From Bradyrhizobium cytisi (GTDB taxonomy: Bacteria; Pseudomonadota; Alphaproteobacteria; Rhizobiales; Xanthobacteraceae), in assembly GCF_008123515.1 (NCBI RefSeq), contig NZ_VSSR01000071.1, positions 62,001-126,000 of the forward strand: 64,000 nt of DNA. The letters run 5' to 3'. Made by a program: the position numbers and the translations under genes. The notes beneath the pieces are model-generated. The model was not told the DNA's origin. It searched no databases and was given only the letters and a program-made list of their open reading frames with translations. This document shows positions 18,328 through 27,415 of this stretch, piece after piece. The stretch's first letter is position 1. Each line of letters opens with the position of its first letter.

Positions 18328-19077
18328 TTACGGCCTGCGCTTGAGAATGTAACTGTCCATGATCCAGCCGTGCCGCTCGCGCGCGGCCTGCCGCGATGCG
18401 ACGATGCGCGGGCCGATCTCGGCGAGCGCGCCGGACATGATGATCTGATCGGCCATGCCGAGATAGGCGCCCCACCAGATGTGAAGTCCCTCCGGATCGA
18501 GCGACTGGAACGCCGTGCCGCCGTCGAGCATCACAACGACTGTATCGACGCCCACGGGCCAGCCGCCTTCGCGCAGGCGGCGTCCCGTCGTCACCAGAAA
18601 CGGCTCGCCGATGTCGTTGAGCGGCAGTGCATGCGCCGCGCACAGCGCCTGGATTGACGTGATGCCGGGCACGACCTCGATATCAGGCAACGGATGGAGC
18701 CGCCGCGCGATGCGGAGCGAGGAATCGTACAGCGAGGGATCGCCCCAGATCAGCAGCGCGACCTTACCGTCACCGCCGGGATGATCGGCGATTGTCTGCG
18801 ACCAGGTCGCGGCGACCGCGTCGTGCCAGTCGTCCACGCCCTTACGGTAATCGGCATCACCCGCGTCGCGCACGGGGAGATCGAACTCGGCGAATCGTGT
18901 GGTGTGGTTGGTGAGCACATCGGCGCAAATCGTCCGTCTGAGATCGGCAAGATCGGATTTTGCCGTTCCCTTGCGTGGGATTAGAACGAGATCGGCGGCA
19001 TTTATTGCGCCAATCGCCGCACGCGTGAGCTGCCCGGGATCGCCGCAACCGATGCCGATCAGGGAGAGCGTCATCAT
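18328..19077 (-). CDS. cobF: Precorrin-6A synthase (deacetylating)
   Basis: This 249-aa SAM-dependent tetrapyrrole methyltransferase starts with LSLIGIGCGDPGQLT, has LLIWGDPSLYDS and VVPGITSIQ, and the CobF-specific N-terminal VLIPRKGTAKSDLADLRR. CobF methylates C-1 of precorrin-5 with loss of acetate and occurs only in the oxygen-dependent pathway. The ATG at 19077 overlaps the cobA stop (ATGA); a second in-frame ATG follows at once. cobT follows on the same strand. Confidence 0.95.
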   Translation of the reverse strand: MMTLSLIGIGCGDPGQLTRAAIGAINAADLVLIPRKGTAKSDLADLRRTICADVLTNHTTRFAEFDLPVRDAGDADYRKGVDDWHDAVAATWSQTIADHPGGDGKVALLIWGDPSLYDSSLRIARRLHPLPDIEVVPGITSIQALCAAHALPLNDIGEPFLVTTGRRLREGGWPVGVDTVVVMLDGGTAFQSLDPEGLHIWWGAYLGMADQIIMSGALAEIGPRIVASRQAARERHGWIMDSYILKRRP

Positions 19078-19805
19078 GACGATCCGCCCTCCGCCAGCGC
19101 GCCGAACACGATCACAGCCGCCGTGGAAGCCGCACCGCCGCGCGCGAGCTGCTCGGCAAGCTCGGAAATGGTGGTGCGCACCAGCCGCTCGTCGGTACGG
19201 CCGAGGGACTCGGCGAATAGCGCCGGCGTATTCGGCGAAAGCCCGTGCTCGATCAATTTCGCGACCAACGCCGGAAAGGTGCGCCGGCCCATATAGACCA
19301 CGGTCGTCGCATCAGGATCGGCCAGCGCGGCCCAGTTCAAATTCTGCGGCAGCTCGCCGGTGACATCGGCGCCAGTCACGAACTGCACCCGGCGCGAGGT
19401 GTGGCGACGGGTCAGGGGAATGCCGGCCTGCGCGGCGGCAACGCAAGCCGAAGTGACGCCGGGAACGATCTCGTAACCGATACCGGCCTCGCGCAGCGTC
19501 TCCAGCTCCTCCTCGAGCCGGCCAAAAATGCCGGCATCGCCCGACTTGAGCCGCACGACGCGCACGCCCGTGGCAGCGTAGTCGACCAGCAAGCGGTTGA
19601 CGTGGTGTTGCTTGGTCGAGGGCCGCCCTGCGCGCTTCCCGACCGCGACGAGATTGGCGCCCGGGCGCGCCAGATCGAGGATCGCGCCCGAGGCAAGGTC
19701 GTCATAGAGCACGACGTCCGCCTCGCGCAGCCGCGCGGCGCCCTTAAGCGTGAGCAGCTCAGGATCGCCGGGCCCGGCGGAAATGAAGGTGACAAAGCCG
19801 CTCAC
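19074..19805 (-). CDS. cobA: Uroporphyrinogen-III C-methyltransferase
   Basis: The 243-aa enzyme makes precorrin-2 from uroporphyrinogen III with two SAM molecules, the branch point into corrins and siroheme. Visible family motifs are SAGPGDPELLTLKG (N-terminal SAM loop), VRLKSGDAGIFGR and EIVPGVTSA. It is the stand-alone form, not fused to a CysG oxidase/ferrochelatase. The GTG start at 19805 overlaps the cobB stop (GTGA) and has GGAGG just upstream; the longer frame to 19856 is unlikely. Overlaps at both ends show tight coupling with cobB and cobF. Confidence 0.96.
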   Translation of the reverse strand: MSGFVTFISAGPGDPELLTLKGAARLREADVVLYDDLASGAILDLARPGANLVAVGKRAGRPSTKQHHVNRLLVDYAATGVRVVRLKSGDAGIFGRLEEELETLREAGIGYEIVPGVTSACVAAAQAGIPLTRRHTSRRVQFVTGADVTGELPQNLNWAALADPDATTVVYMGRRTFPALVAKLIEHGLSPNTPALFAESLGRTDERLVRTTISELAEQLARGGAASTAAVIVFGALAEGGSS

Positions 19806-21112
19806 CGATCCTCCGCAATCAGATGGAAGAACGTGCCGGTGGCGTGGCCGCGCCACGAGCCGGTTTCGGCGATGACCGCTCCGGTTGCGTCGTGCACGAC
19901 TGCCAGCGGCGTATCGGGCTGGGCGACGATCGTCGAATAGTGGAATTCATGACCGCGCAGGCGCGCGCCAACCTGATGGCCCGGCATTGGCGCAGCGAGC
20001 GCGGCGAGACGATAACCCAGATGCATGCGGCGCTTGGCAAAGCTCGTCTCCAGTCCGAGCAGGCCCGTCATCTCATGACTGATACCGTCGGCGTCGGTCA
20101 AAGCAGTTCCCAGCACCATATACCCCCCGCATTCGCCGTGCACGGGTCGTGTCTCGGCGAAGGCGCGCAAGCCGCTGCGGAAGCGCGCATTGGCGGCGAT
20201 CTTGCCGGCATGAAGCTCGGGATAGCCGCCGGGCAACCAGCACACGTCGGCGCTCGCGTCGGGCACTTCATCCGCCAGCGGCGAGAACGTCGAGATCTCC
20301 GCACCCGCCGCGCGCCAGGCCTCCAGCATATGCGGATAGACGAAGGAGAAAGCGGCATCGCGGGCGAGTGCAATGCGCTGCCCCGGCGGCGTCACGTTCA
20401 GGCCGTTCGCCGCTGGTTGCACAGACCAGGCGGCCGCGGACCGCAGCACGGCATCGAGATCGACATGCTCCGAGACAAAGCGCGCGGCCTCGTCGATCAG
20501 CTTTCCGATCTCGGCCTGCTCCTCGGCCTGCACCAGGCCGAGATGCCGCTTCGGCAGGCTGATCTCGGCGTGACGCGGCAGCGCGCCGAACACGGCGATG
20601 CCGACGTCATTGAGCGCGCGACGCACGAGGTCTTCGTGACGGGGGCTCGCGACGCGGTTGAGCACCACGCCGGCGAGACGCACGCCGAGGCGATAGTCGC
20701 GCATGCCAGCGGCAATCGCCGCTGCCGTCTGCGCCTGTCCGGAGGGATCGATCACCAGCACCACCGGCCAGCCCAGCATCTCCGCGATGTCGGCGGTGGC
20801 GCCGGTGCCGGAGACGCCGCGCGCGGCGACGCCGTCGAATAGGCCCATCGAGCCCTCGGCGAGCACGATGTCGGCATCCGTGCCCCGGCCGACGAGATGC
20901 GCGATCGTGGCGCGGTCCATCGCCCAGCTGTCGATGTTGACGGAGGCGCGGCCTGTGGCGGCGGCATGGAAGGCGGGATCGATGTAGTCGGGCCCGCTCT
21001 TGAAGCACTGCACGTTCAGTCCGCGATTGCGCCAGGCACGCGCGAGCGCCAGTGTCAGCGTGGTCTTGCCGACGCCGGAGGCCGGCGCGGAGATGACGAG
21101 GCCGGCCGGCAT
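19802..21112 (-). CDS. cobB: Hydrogenobyrinic acid a,c-diamide synthase
   Basis: The 436-aa amidotransferase has an N-terminal ATP-binding domain (SAPASGVGKTT, residues 8-18) and a C-terminal class-I glutamine amidotransferase domain with the nucleophile Cys328 in HGECGGYM and a late HEFHYS. It amidates the a and c side chains of hydrogenobyrinic acid before cobalt insertion. The ATG at 21112 has GGAGG seven bases upstream and shares one base with the cobM stop. A GTG three bases earlier is also possible. Confidence 0.95.
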   Translation of the reverse strand: MPAGLVISAPASGVGKTTLTLALARAWRNRGLNVQCFKSGPDYIDPAFHAAATGRASVNIDSWAMDRATIAHLVGRGTDADIVLAEGSMGLFDGVAARGVSGTGATADIAEMLGWPVVLVIDPSGQAQTAAAIAAGMRDYRLGVRLAGVVLNRVASPRHEDLVRRALNDVGIAVFGALPRHAEISLPKRHLGLVQAEEQAEIGKLIDEAARFVSEHVDLDAVLRSAAAWSVQPAANGLNVTPPGQRIALARDAAFSFVYPHMLEAWRAAGAEISTFSPLADEVPDASADVCWLPGGYPELHAGKIAANARFRSGLRAFAETRPVHGECGGYMVLGTALTDADGISHEMTGLLGLETSFAKRRMHLGYRLAALAAPMPGHQVGARLRGHEFHYSTIVAQPDTPLAVVHDATGAVIAETGSWRGHATGTFFHLIAEDR

Positions 21113-21894
21113 CACGATGCCTCCGGAAAACGCGGCTCGGCACCAACGGGCCGGTAGCGGCGGTCATAGTCGGCGGCGTAAAGCCGGCTCTCGTCGAAAT
21201 CCGCAGCGCCAATCGTCCTTCCGACCAGGATGAGTGCGGTGCGCTCCATCTCGGTAGCTGTGGCTGCATCGAGCGATGCGAGCGTGGCGCGGACGATGCG
21301 CTGGTCGGGCCAGCTCGCGCGCCAGACGATGGCGACCGGGCAGTCCGCGCCGTAATGCGGCGTCAGCTCGGCGATGACCTTGTCGAGCAGATGGATCGAC
21401 AGGTGGATGGCGAGCACCGCGCCGGTCGCGGCGAATGCCGCAAGCTTCTCGCCCTCGGGCATCGCGCTGGCGCGGCCCGGCGTGCGCGTCAGCACCACCG
21501 TCTGGGCAAGGCCAGGCAACGTCAGCTCGGCCTCGAGCGCCGCCGCGGCCGCCGAGAACGACGGCACGCCGGGCGTGACGGTGAAAGGAATGCCGAGCGC
21601 GCGCAGGCGGCGAAGCTGCTCGCCCATCGCCGACCAGATCGAGAGGTCGCCGGAATGCAACCGCGCGACGTCCTTGCCATCCGCATGCGCGGCCGTGATC
21701 TCCGCGACGATCTCGTCGAGCGATAATGATGCGGTGTTGACGATGCGCGCACCGTTCGGGCAATGCGCCAGCACGCCCTCGGGCACCAGCGAGCCCGCAT
21801 AGAGGCAGACCGGACTGGCCGCGATCAGGTCGCGCCCGCGCAGGGTGAGAAGATCGGCGGCGCCCGGCCCGGCGCCGATGAAGTGCACGGTCAT
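21112..21894 (-). CDS. cobM: Precorrin-4 C11-methyltransferase
   Basis: This 260-aa tetrapyrrole methyltransferase has the N-terminal VHFIGAGPGAADLLTLRG, the LYAGSLVP stretch characteristic of CobM/CbiF, LHSGDLSIWSAMGEQ and a late DRRYRP tail. It methylates C-11 of precorrin-4 to give precorrin-5. The frame stays open upstream, but the ATG at 21894 matches family starts and overlaps the cobE stop (ATGA). Confidence 0.96.
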   Translation of the reverse strand: MTVHFIGAGPGAADLLTLRGRDLIAASPVCLYAGSLVPEGVLAHCPNGARIVNTASLSLDEIVAEITAAHADGKDVARLHSGDLSIWSAMGEQLRRLRALGIPFTVTPGVPSFSAAAAALEAELTLPGLAQTVVLTRTPGRASAMPEGEKLAAFAATGAVLAIHLSIHLLDKVIAELTPHYGADCPVAIVWRASWPDQRIVRATLASLDAATATEMERTALILVGRTIGAADFDESRLYAADYDRRYRPVGAEPRFPEAS

Positions 21895-22259
21895 GGGCCG
21901 TCTCCTTCCGCGATCGCCGCGGTCGCGGTGCGATCCTGCGAGACCGCGCGCGTTGCGATGAGCCGCGCGCCAGGGCCGGCCACGGCGAGCGCTGCCGCTT
22001 CGGCAACCGATCCAGTACCGAATTTTTCCGTGATGAGTTTTGACTGCGTCGGCGTCGCGATGCCGGCCAGCACTTCGGCGGCGACGGCCCTGATCGGAAC
22101 GCCACACTCGCGCGCGAGCAGTTTCAATGCCTCTGCGTCAGCCTTGTCGCTGACTGTTGCCATAGCCGCGAGGCCATCGGACCCGCCGGCCGCCGCAAGC
22201 GCTTCGCGCAACGAAGCCAGCGTCACATCCTTCTTGAATCCGAGCCCGGCGACCTTCAT
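21891..22259 (-). CDS. cobE: Cobalamin biosynthesis protein CobE (CbiG C-terminal-like)
   Basis: The 122-aa protein corresponds to the C-terminal domain of CbiG: MKVAGLGFKKDVTLASLREAL at the start and a central AAEVLAG segment. CobE is found in the aerobic pathway between cobL and cobM-type genes; its exact biochemical role is still unsettled, possibly corrin-intermediate binding. The ATG at 22259 overlaps the cobL stop (ATGA) and its own stop overlaps cobM. Confidence 0.88.
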   Translation of the reverse strand: MKVAGLGFKKDVTLASLREALAAAGGSDGLAAMATVSDKADAEALKLLARECGVPIRAVAAEVLAGIATPTQSKLITEKFGTGSVAEAAALAVAGPGARLIATRAVSQDRTATAAIAEGDGP

Positions 22260-23437
22260 CGGACTGTGCTCCACTGCACCACCGGCCGCGTCGCCTCCCA
22301 GGACCGGTAGCGGCCGAGCGGAGCGGCATGCGCAATCTCGACCCGCATCAGCTCGCCGCCGGGGCGCTGGTGCAATTCGCCGAGCAGCGCTTCCGTCTCC
22401 AGCGTCACCGCATGGGCGACCAGCCGCGCACCGGGCGCGAGGCGCGACCAGACGGCATCGAACATCGCACGATCAAGACCGCCGCCGACGAAGACGGCGT
22501 CAGGTGCTCCCAGCGCCGCGAGTGCTTCCGGCGCCTGTCCCGCTACCACGGTGATCCGATGCCCCAATCCGAATGCCGCCGCATTGCTGCGGATGTTTTC
22601 AGCGCGATCCTCGCGCGCCTCAATGGCAATCGCAGCTCCCCCGCACAGCGCCCACTCCACAGAAATCGAGCCTGAGCCGGCGCCGATGTCCCACAGAAGC
22701 TCACCGGATCGCGGCGCCAGCGCCGATAGCGCGAGCGCGCGCGCCGGCCGTTTGGTGATCTGGCCGTCGTGAACGAAGAGATCGTCGGATAATCCAGAGC
22801 TGCGCGAAATGCCCTGGCCTCCCCACGCCTGCACCGCCAGCGCAACCAGATTGCTGGCAATATCCTCGGCAAAGAGATCGGCGCGGTGCTGGTCGATGCT
22901 TTCGCTTGGGCCGCCAAGCGCAACGAGAGTCCACACGAGTGAGGCGCCCCATCCGCGTTGCGTCAGCCACTTCGCCAGATCGCGGGCCGCCTTGCCATCG
23001 CGCACGAGACAAATGATGCGCGCACCTCGCGCCAGATGCGGCACGAGCCGCTCAAACGGCGCGGCGTGGAGACCAAGACAGGCGGTTGCTTCCAGGCGCC
23101 AACCCAGCCGTGCCGCCGCCAGCGAGAAGGTTGACGGCGCCGGGTGTGCGATCCACTCATCCCCGTCGAGCTTCTCGGCCAAGCTCGCGCCGGCGCCGTG
23201 CCAGAACGGATCGCCGGAGGCAAGCACCACTGTCGGCCGACCGCGTCGACTCAGCACCACATCCCCGTCGAACGGCACAGGCCACGGGCGGCCGCGCCCG
23301 CTCACGCCTGCAAGCGCGAGATGACGCTCGCCGCCGAACACGGTTTCTGCCTTGGCTAGCGCCTTTCGGCTTGCATCGGACAGCCCGGCAAGGCCATCTT
23401 CGCCGATACCGATGATGGTCAGCCAGGGATCAGCCAT
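22256..23437 (-). CDS. cobL: Precorrin-6Y C5,15-methyltransferase (decarboxylating)
   Basis: The 393-aa protein is the CbiE-CbiT fusion typical of CobL. The N-terminal half (about 1-195; LTIIGIGEDGLAGL, VVLASGDPFWHGAG, PAPSTFSLAAARLGW) is a tetrapyrrole methyltransferase. The C-terminal half (about 200-393; WDIGAGSGSISVEWA, VFVGGG) is a Rossmann SAM domain that also decarboxylates. It methylates C-5 and C-15 of precorrin-6B to yield precorrin-8. Its ATG (23437-23435) overlaps the divergent cobK start, so its promoter, if it has one, must lie inside cobK on the opposite strand. Confidence 0.96.
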   Translation of the reverse strand: MADPWLTIIGIGEDGLAGLSDASRKALAKAETVFGGERHLALAGVSGRGRPWPVPFDGDVVLSRRGRPTVVLASGDPFWHGAGASLAEKLDGDEWIAHPAPSTFSLAAARLGWRLEATACLGLHAAPFERLVPHLARGARIICLVRDGKAARDLAKWLTQRGWGASLVWTLVALGGPSESIDQHRADLFAEDIASNLVALAVQAWGGQGISRSSGLSDDLFVHDGQITKRPARALALSALAPRSGELLWDIGAGSGSISVEWALCGGAAIAIEAREDRAENIRSNAAAFGLGHRITVVAGQAPEALAALGAPDAVFVGGGLDRAMFDAVWSRLAPGARLVAHAVTLETEALLGELHQRPGGELMRVEIAHAAPLGRYRSWEATRPVVQWSTVR

Positions 23438-24182
23438 GATGCGCGCCCTTATATTGGGCGGAATTGCCGATGCGAGCCTGCTTGCCGCGGAGATCGCACG
23501 CGCAGGGATCGATGCCGTGTATTCCTATGGCGGCCGCACCCGCGCGCCCGCCGATCAGCCGCTGCCGACCCGCAGCGGCGGCTTTGGCGGCGCGGGCGGG
23601 CTTGCCGATACCATCAGGCGCGAAGGCATCACGCACGTGATTGATGCGACGCATCCCTTCGCGGCCGGGATGAGCCGCAATGCCGTTGAAGCGTGCGCGG
23701 AAACCGGCACGGCGTTGATTGCGCTCGAACGCGCGCTCTGGGCAAAAGCGCCCGGCGACAACTGGATTGAAGTCGGCGACGTCAACGCCGCGGTTGCCGC
23801 CCTTCCCGAAGCAGCCGCACGCGTGTTCCTCGCCATCGGCCGCCAGCACATCGCGCCGTTCGCGGCGCGGCCCCAGCACGCCTACACGCTGCGCTTCGTC
23901 GATCCGCCCGAAGCACCCCTGCCCTTCGCAGCCGATGTGATCGTATCGCGTGGACCGTTCACCCTTGATGGCGAGCTGGAGATGATGCGCATGCGCGGCA
24001 TAAATTGGATTGTGGCGCGCAATTCCGGCGGCGATGGCGCGCACGCCAAGATCGATGCGGCCCGCAGGCTCGGCCTGCCCGTGATCATGATCTCGCGACC
24101 GCAATTGCCTGAACGGCTGCGGGTGGAGAGCGTCGCAGAGGTGATGCAGTGGCTCGGTCATCGAACCTGCCTCGGCGCATAG
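23436..24182 (+). CDS. cobK: Precorrin-6A reductase
   Basis: The 248-aa protein begins with the nucleotide-binding ALILGGIADASLLA and contains YSYGGRTRAP, VIDATHPFAAGMSRNA and a late VARNSGGDGAHAKIDAARRLGLPVIMISRP, all typical of CobK. It reduces precorrin-6A to 6B with NADPH. ATG codons at 23436 and 23439 are both possible, with AGGG upstream. It is the only plus-strand gene inside the long minus-strand cob series: its start overlaps that of cobL head-to-head and its last 25 bp overlap the 3' end of cobJ tail-to-tail. Confidence 0.95.
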   Translation: MMRALILGGIADASLLAAEIARAGIDAVYSYGGRTRAPADQPLPTRSGGFGGAGGLADTIRREGITHVIDATHPFAAGMSRNAVEACAETGTALIALERALWAKAPGDNWIEVGDVNAAVAALPEAAARVFLAIGRQHIAPFAARPQHAYTLRFVDPPEAPLPFAADVIVSRGPFTLDGELEMMRMRGINWIVARNSGGDGAHAKIDAARRLGLPVIMISRPQLPERLRVESVAEVMQWLGHRTCLGA

Positions 24183-24892
24183 ACCCAGCGGCCGACCCGG
24201 CGCGTCTGCGAATTTCCGACGATGACGAGCGTGCGCATGTCGGCCATCTCTGATGTCGCGTCGTTCAGCGTCACGGTCACGATTTTCTCGTCAGGTGCGC
24301 TGATCGCGCGCGCGAAGATCACGAGGCGCTCGCCGCAGCCGGCTTCTTTCAACACCGCGAGCGCACGGCCAAATCCTTCCGGCCGGCTCGCCGAGCGAGG
24401 ATTGTACAGCGCAATCGCAAAATCCGCTTCCGCGGCAAGCCTCAGCCGCTTCTCGATGACCGCCCAGGGCTTGAGATTGTCGGAGAGATTGATCGCGCAG
24501 AAATCGTGGCCGAGCGGCGCACCCGCGCGCGCGGCGGCGGCCAGCATCGCGGTGATGCCCGGCAGCACGCGGATCGGCAGCTCCTGATATTGCGGCGCCT
24601 GCTCGAGCGCCTCGAAGACGGCCGAGGCCATCGCAAACACGCCGGGGTCGCCGGAGGAGACGACGACGACCTGTCCGCCTTCGGCAGCCAGACGCAACCC
24701 TTCGCGCGCGCGCTGCAGCTCTTCGCGGTTGTCGGACGGATGCAGGGTGAGACCGGGACGCGGCGCGACGCGCGCGACATAGGGAGCATAGCCCAGAATA
24801 TCGGTCGCGGCGGCGAGCGCGGCGGACACCTCCGGCGTCACCAGTGCATTACTGCCCGGCCCAAGACCCGCGATGGTCAGCGTGCCCGTCAT
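24158..24892 (-). CDS. cobJ: Precorrin-3B C17-methyltransferase
   Basis: This 244-aa SAM-dependent enzyme causes ring contraction and C-17 methylation of precorrin-3B. Family stretches are LTIAGLGPGSNALVTPE, DILGYAPYV, VVVVSSGDPGVFAMAS, GHDFCAINLSDNLKPW, ALYNPRSASRPE and VIVGNS. The ATG at 24892 overlaps the cobI stop (ATGA). The stop lies 25 bp inside the 3' end of the opposing cobK. Confidence 0.96.
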   Translation of the reverse strand: MTGTLTIAGLGPGSNALVTPEVSAALAAATDILGYAPYVARVAPRPGLTLHPSDNREELQRAREGLRLAAEGGQVVVVSSGDPGVFAMASAVFEALEQAPQYQELPIRVLPGITAMLAAAARAGAPLGHDFCAINLSDNLKPWAVIEKRLRLAAEADFAIALYNPRSASRPEGFGRALAVLKEAGCGERLVIFARAISAPDEKIVTVTLNDATSEMADMRTLVIVGNSQTRRVGRWVYAPRQVR

Positions 24893-25620
24893 TCGGCGGC
24901 GTCCGGATGCCGGCCCTTGCCGTGTACGAGCACGATCGCAAAGTAGGGACAGTCGGCGGCGTCGATCTCGGCGAGCCGCACGACGCGCTCGCCCGGCATG
25001 GTGCCGCGCTCGACCAGCCAGGCGTCATCCAGCCGGCCGACGGACCCGAGCGCACGGCGCACCTTTGCGAGATTGCGGCCGGTTTTCATAATGACGAGCG
25101 CATCGGAATCGCGCATGCGGCGTTCGAGTTCGGCCTCAGTCAGCGTGCCCATCAGCACCGTCGTCACGTCGTCGCCGAGCGCGATCGGCTGACCAACGCC
25201 GTTCCAGCAGCCGACCATGCCGGGAATGCCGGCGATCACCTCGATCTCGACGCGGCCTTGCAGCCGCGTGTGCAGATGCATGAAGGAGCCGTAGAAATAA
25301 GGATCGCCCTCGCACAACACGACGACATCGACGGCGCGCGCCAGTCGCGCCAGGCGCTCGGCCCATTCGTCGTAGAAGCCGGCCAGCAGCTGGACATAGT
25401 CCGGGCTGTCGAAAGCGATCTCGGTCGTAACCGGATACTCCATGGGATATTCAGTGACGCCGCTTCCGAGCATACCCTCGACGATGCGCCGCGCCTGGCC
25501 GGGCCGGCCCTTCTTGCGGAAATAGGCGACATGCTTCGCGCCACGCACGGTCCGATCGGCGCGCACGCTCATCAGATCAGGATCGCCGGGGCCGAGACCG
25601 CAGCAGATGATACGTGCCAT
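24889..25620 (-). CDS. cobI: Precorrin-2 C20-methyltransferase
   Basis: This 243-aa tetrapyrrole methyltransferase has IICCGLGPGDPDLMSV, VVVLCEGDPYFYGSFMHLH and VIAGIPGMVGCW, typical of CobI/CbiL. It makes precorrin-3A from precorrin-2. The frame is open to 26031, but the ATG at 25620 fits the family and stands two bases after the cobH stop. The stop overlaps cobJ. Confidence 0.96.
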   Translation of the reverse strand: MARIICCGLGPGDPDLMSVRADRTVRGAKHVAYFRKKGRPGQARRIVEGMLGSGVTEYPMEYPVTTEIAFDSPDYVQLLAGFYDEWAERLARLARAVDVVVLCEGDPYFYGSFMHLHTRLQGRVEIEVIAGIPGMVGCWNGVGQPIALGDDVTTVLMGTLTEAELERRMRDSDALVIMKTGRNLAKVRRALGSVGRLDDAWLVERGTMPGERVVRLAEIDAADCPYFAIVLVHGKGRHPDAAE

Positions 25621-25622
25621 CG

Positions 25623-26252
25623 CTATTCGCTCCGGCTTGCGAGCGCGTTGACGGCGGCGACCGTCATCGCGGAGCCGCCGAGGCGGCCTTCGACCGTCAA
25701 CGCCGGTGCCGGCGGATCGGCCATCAATGCGGCCTTGGATTCGGCCGCACCGACGAAGCCGACGGGGCAGCCGATGATCGCCGCAGGCCGCGGGCAGTCG
25801 CGGTCCTCCAGCATATTGAGAAGATGAAACAGCGCCGTCGGCGCATTGCCGATCGCGACGATCGCACCGTCGAGATGCGGGCGCCACAGTTCCAGCGCCG
25901 CCGCCGACCGTGTGTTGCGCATGGATTGCGCCAGCGCCGGAACAGTCTCGTCGCCGAGCGTGCAGATCACGGTGTTGGCCGCAGGCAATCGCGCGCGCGT
26001 AATTCCCTCCGAGACCATGCGCGCGTCGCACAGGATCGGCGCGCCCTTCTGCAGCGCTGCGCGCGCGGCGGTCGCCATATCAGGCGTGAAGCGGATATGC
26101 GCCTCGAGACCCACCATGCCGGCGGCATGGATCATCCGTACCACGACCTGCTCCTCATCAGGCGTGAAGCGCGCCAGATCGGCCTCGGCCCGGATGGTCG
26201 CGAAGGACTGCCGGTAGATCGCGGCGCCGTCGGTCTCGTAAGTATGCGGCAT
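25623..26252 (-). CDS. cobH: Precorrin-8X methylmutase
   Basis: The 209-aa enzyme moves the C-11 methyl group to C-12, giving hydrogenobyrinic acid. The catalytic His is His42 in RMIHAAGM; other family stretches are GAPILCDARMVSEGI, AIGNAPTALFHLL and GCPVGFVGAAESK. The start shares one base with the cobG stop (TGATG), and cobI begins two bases after its own stop. Confidence 0.97.
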   Translation of the reverse strand: MPHTYETDGAAIYRQSFATIRAEADLARFTPDEEQVVVRMIHAAGMVGLEAHIRFTPDMATAARAALQKGAPILCDARMVSEGITRARLPAANTVICTLGDETVPALAQSMRNTRSAAALELWRPHLDGAIVAIGNAPTALFHLLNMLEDRDCPRPAAIIGCPVGFVGAAESKAALMADPPAPALTVEGRLGGSAMTVAAVNALASRSE

Positions 26253-27415
26253 CAGTGCCCTCCCATCAGGATGGAGGGATCGCGAACGATATCATCGCGG
26301 TCGAGCCCGCGCAGGATCGGCTCATCGCGGGTCGACCCGCCGCGCACGAGATCGAATCCTGCTCCTGTCGCAACCAGCGTGATTGCTGCGGCGCCGGAAT
26401 GGGCACAGCCCTTGGCGCAGCCCGAGACGTGAAGCCGCGAGGCCGCGCCGATGTTCGGTGCCAGCGCCGCGGCAAGTGCGCGCGTGTCGGCATGCGCCTC
26501 GCGACAGCGCGGCGCGCCGCTGCAGGCAATGACGCGGAGCGCCGGATCGTAGGCCTCGGTGATCAGGCCGGAAGCGGTCGGCATCGTCCGCTTGCCCTCG
26601 CTCAAGACCATGCGCCATGGCGTCATCCGCAGTGCATGCCCGCAGCCGGACAAGCGATTGAGCGTCGCATGCGGCATCTGCCCGAAGGCGACGCCGACCA
26701 TGGCTCCTTGCGGATAAAGGCCGGGGCGCGCTGCCGCCATGATGGGCGCCGGCTCCGCCTCGCTGCGCAGCAGCTCAGGTAATTCCGCGCCAGCGGCAAG
26801 ATGCTTTGCCATGCGCCCGCGCCCGCCGCTGACGCCACCGGAGGCGATGAACCAGCTTGCGAAAGCAAGTGCGGTCGTCACAGCCTCGCCGCGCGCGACG
26901 CTGCGGCCGAGCCTGGCGCCGTCTGCGCGCACGATGAGACCGCCTGCAGCATCACGCTCGATCCGCACATCCGCGGAATTGCCGGCGAGCACGCGTGACT
27001 TGCCGTCATCGATGGCGAAGCCGAATTTCGTCGGAAGCTCGAGCATCGAGTCCGCCAGCACCTCTTCGAGCTCGGCCGCAAGCGCCTGGGTCTCGTCGCC
27101 ATCGCGCCAGAACGGCGTGACCAGGATGTTGCGCCGGGATTCGGTGTCGGCGTCGGGGTCGAGCAGCGTCAGTTGCGCAAGACCGTCAAGCAGCAGCCGG
27201 TGGCTGGTGTCGGTGACGCCCCTGATCTGGAGATTGGCGCGGCTGGTCACATCGATGAGGCCATTGCCGTGGCGCTCGGCCAGATGCGCAAGCCCGGAGG
27301 TCTGTGCCGCATCGAGCCGGCCGCCGAATGGGCGCACACGGACCACGAGCCCGTCGCCCGATTGCATCGGCCGCAGCGCGCCGGGACACCAGCCCTTCAC
27401 CGAAGCCGCGCTCAT
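26252..27415 (-). CDS. cobG: Precorrin-3B synthase
   Basis: The 387-aa protein belongs to the nitrite/sulfite reductase-like family. Cysteines for a 4Fe-4S cluster are visible as C-x5-C (CSGAPRC) and C-x3-C (CAKGC) in the C-terminal third, with the N-terminal ferredoxin-like repeat (SRANLQIRG). CobG uses O2 to hydroxylate precorrin-3A, so its presence marks the aerobic route to B12. The ATG overlaps the cobN stop (ATGA). Confidence 0.95.
   Translation of the reverse strand: MSAASVKGWCPGALRPMQSGDGLVVRVRPFGGRLDAAQTSGLAHLAERHGNGLIDVTSRANLQIRGVTDTSHRLLLDGLAQLTLLDPDADTESRRNILVTPFWRDGDETQALAAELEEVLADSMLELPTKFGFAIDDGKSRVLAGNSADVRIERDAAGGLIVRADGARLGRSVARGEAVTTALAFASWFIASGGVSGGRGRMAKHLAAGAELPELLRSEAEPAPIMAAARPGLYPQGAMVGVAFGQMPHATLNRLSGCGHALRMTPWRMVLSEGKRTMPTASGLITEAYDPALRVIACSGAPRCREAHADTRALAAALAPNIGAASRLHVSGCAKGCAHSGAAAITLVATGAGFDLVRGGSTRDEPILRGLDRDDIVRDPSILMGGH

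Noticed and set aside
24889..26031. Upstream extension of cobI to 26031
   Set aside because: The extra 137 codons overlap cobH in another frame; the ATG at 25620 fits the family and follows the cobH stop by two bases.
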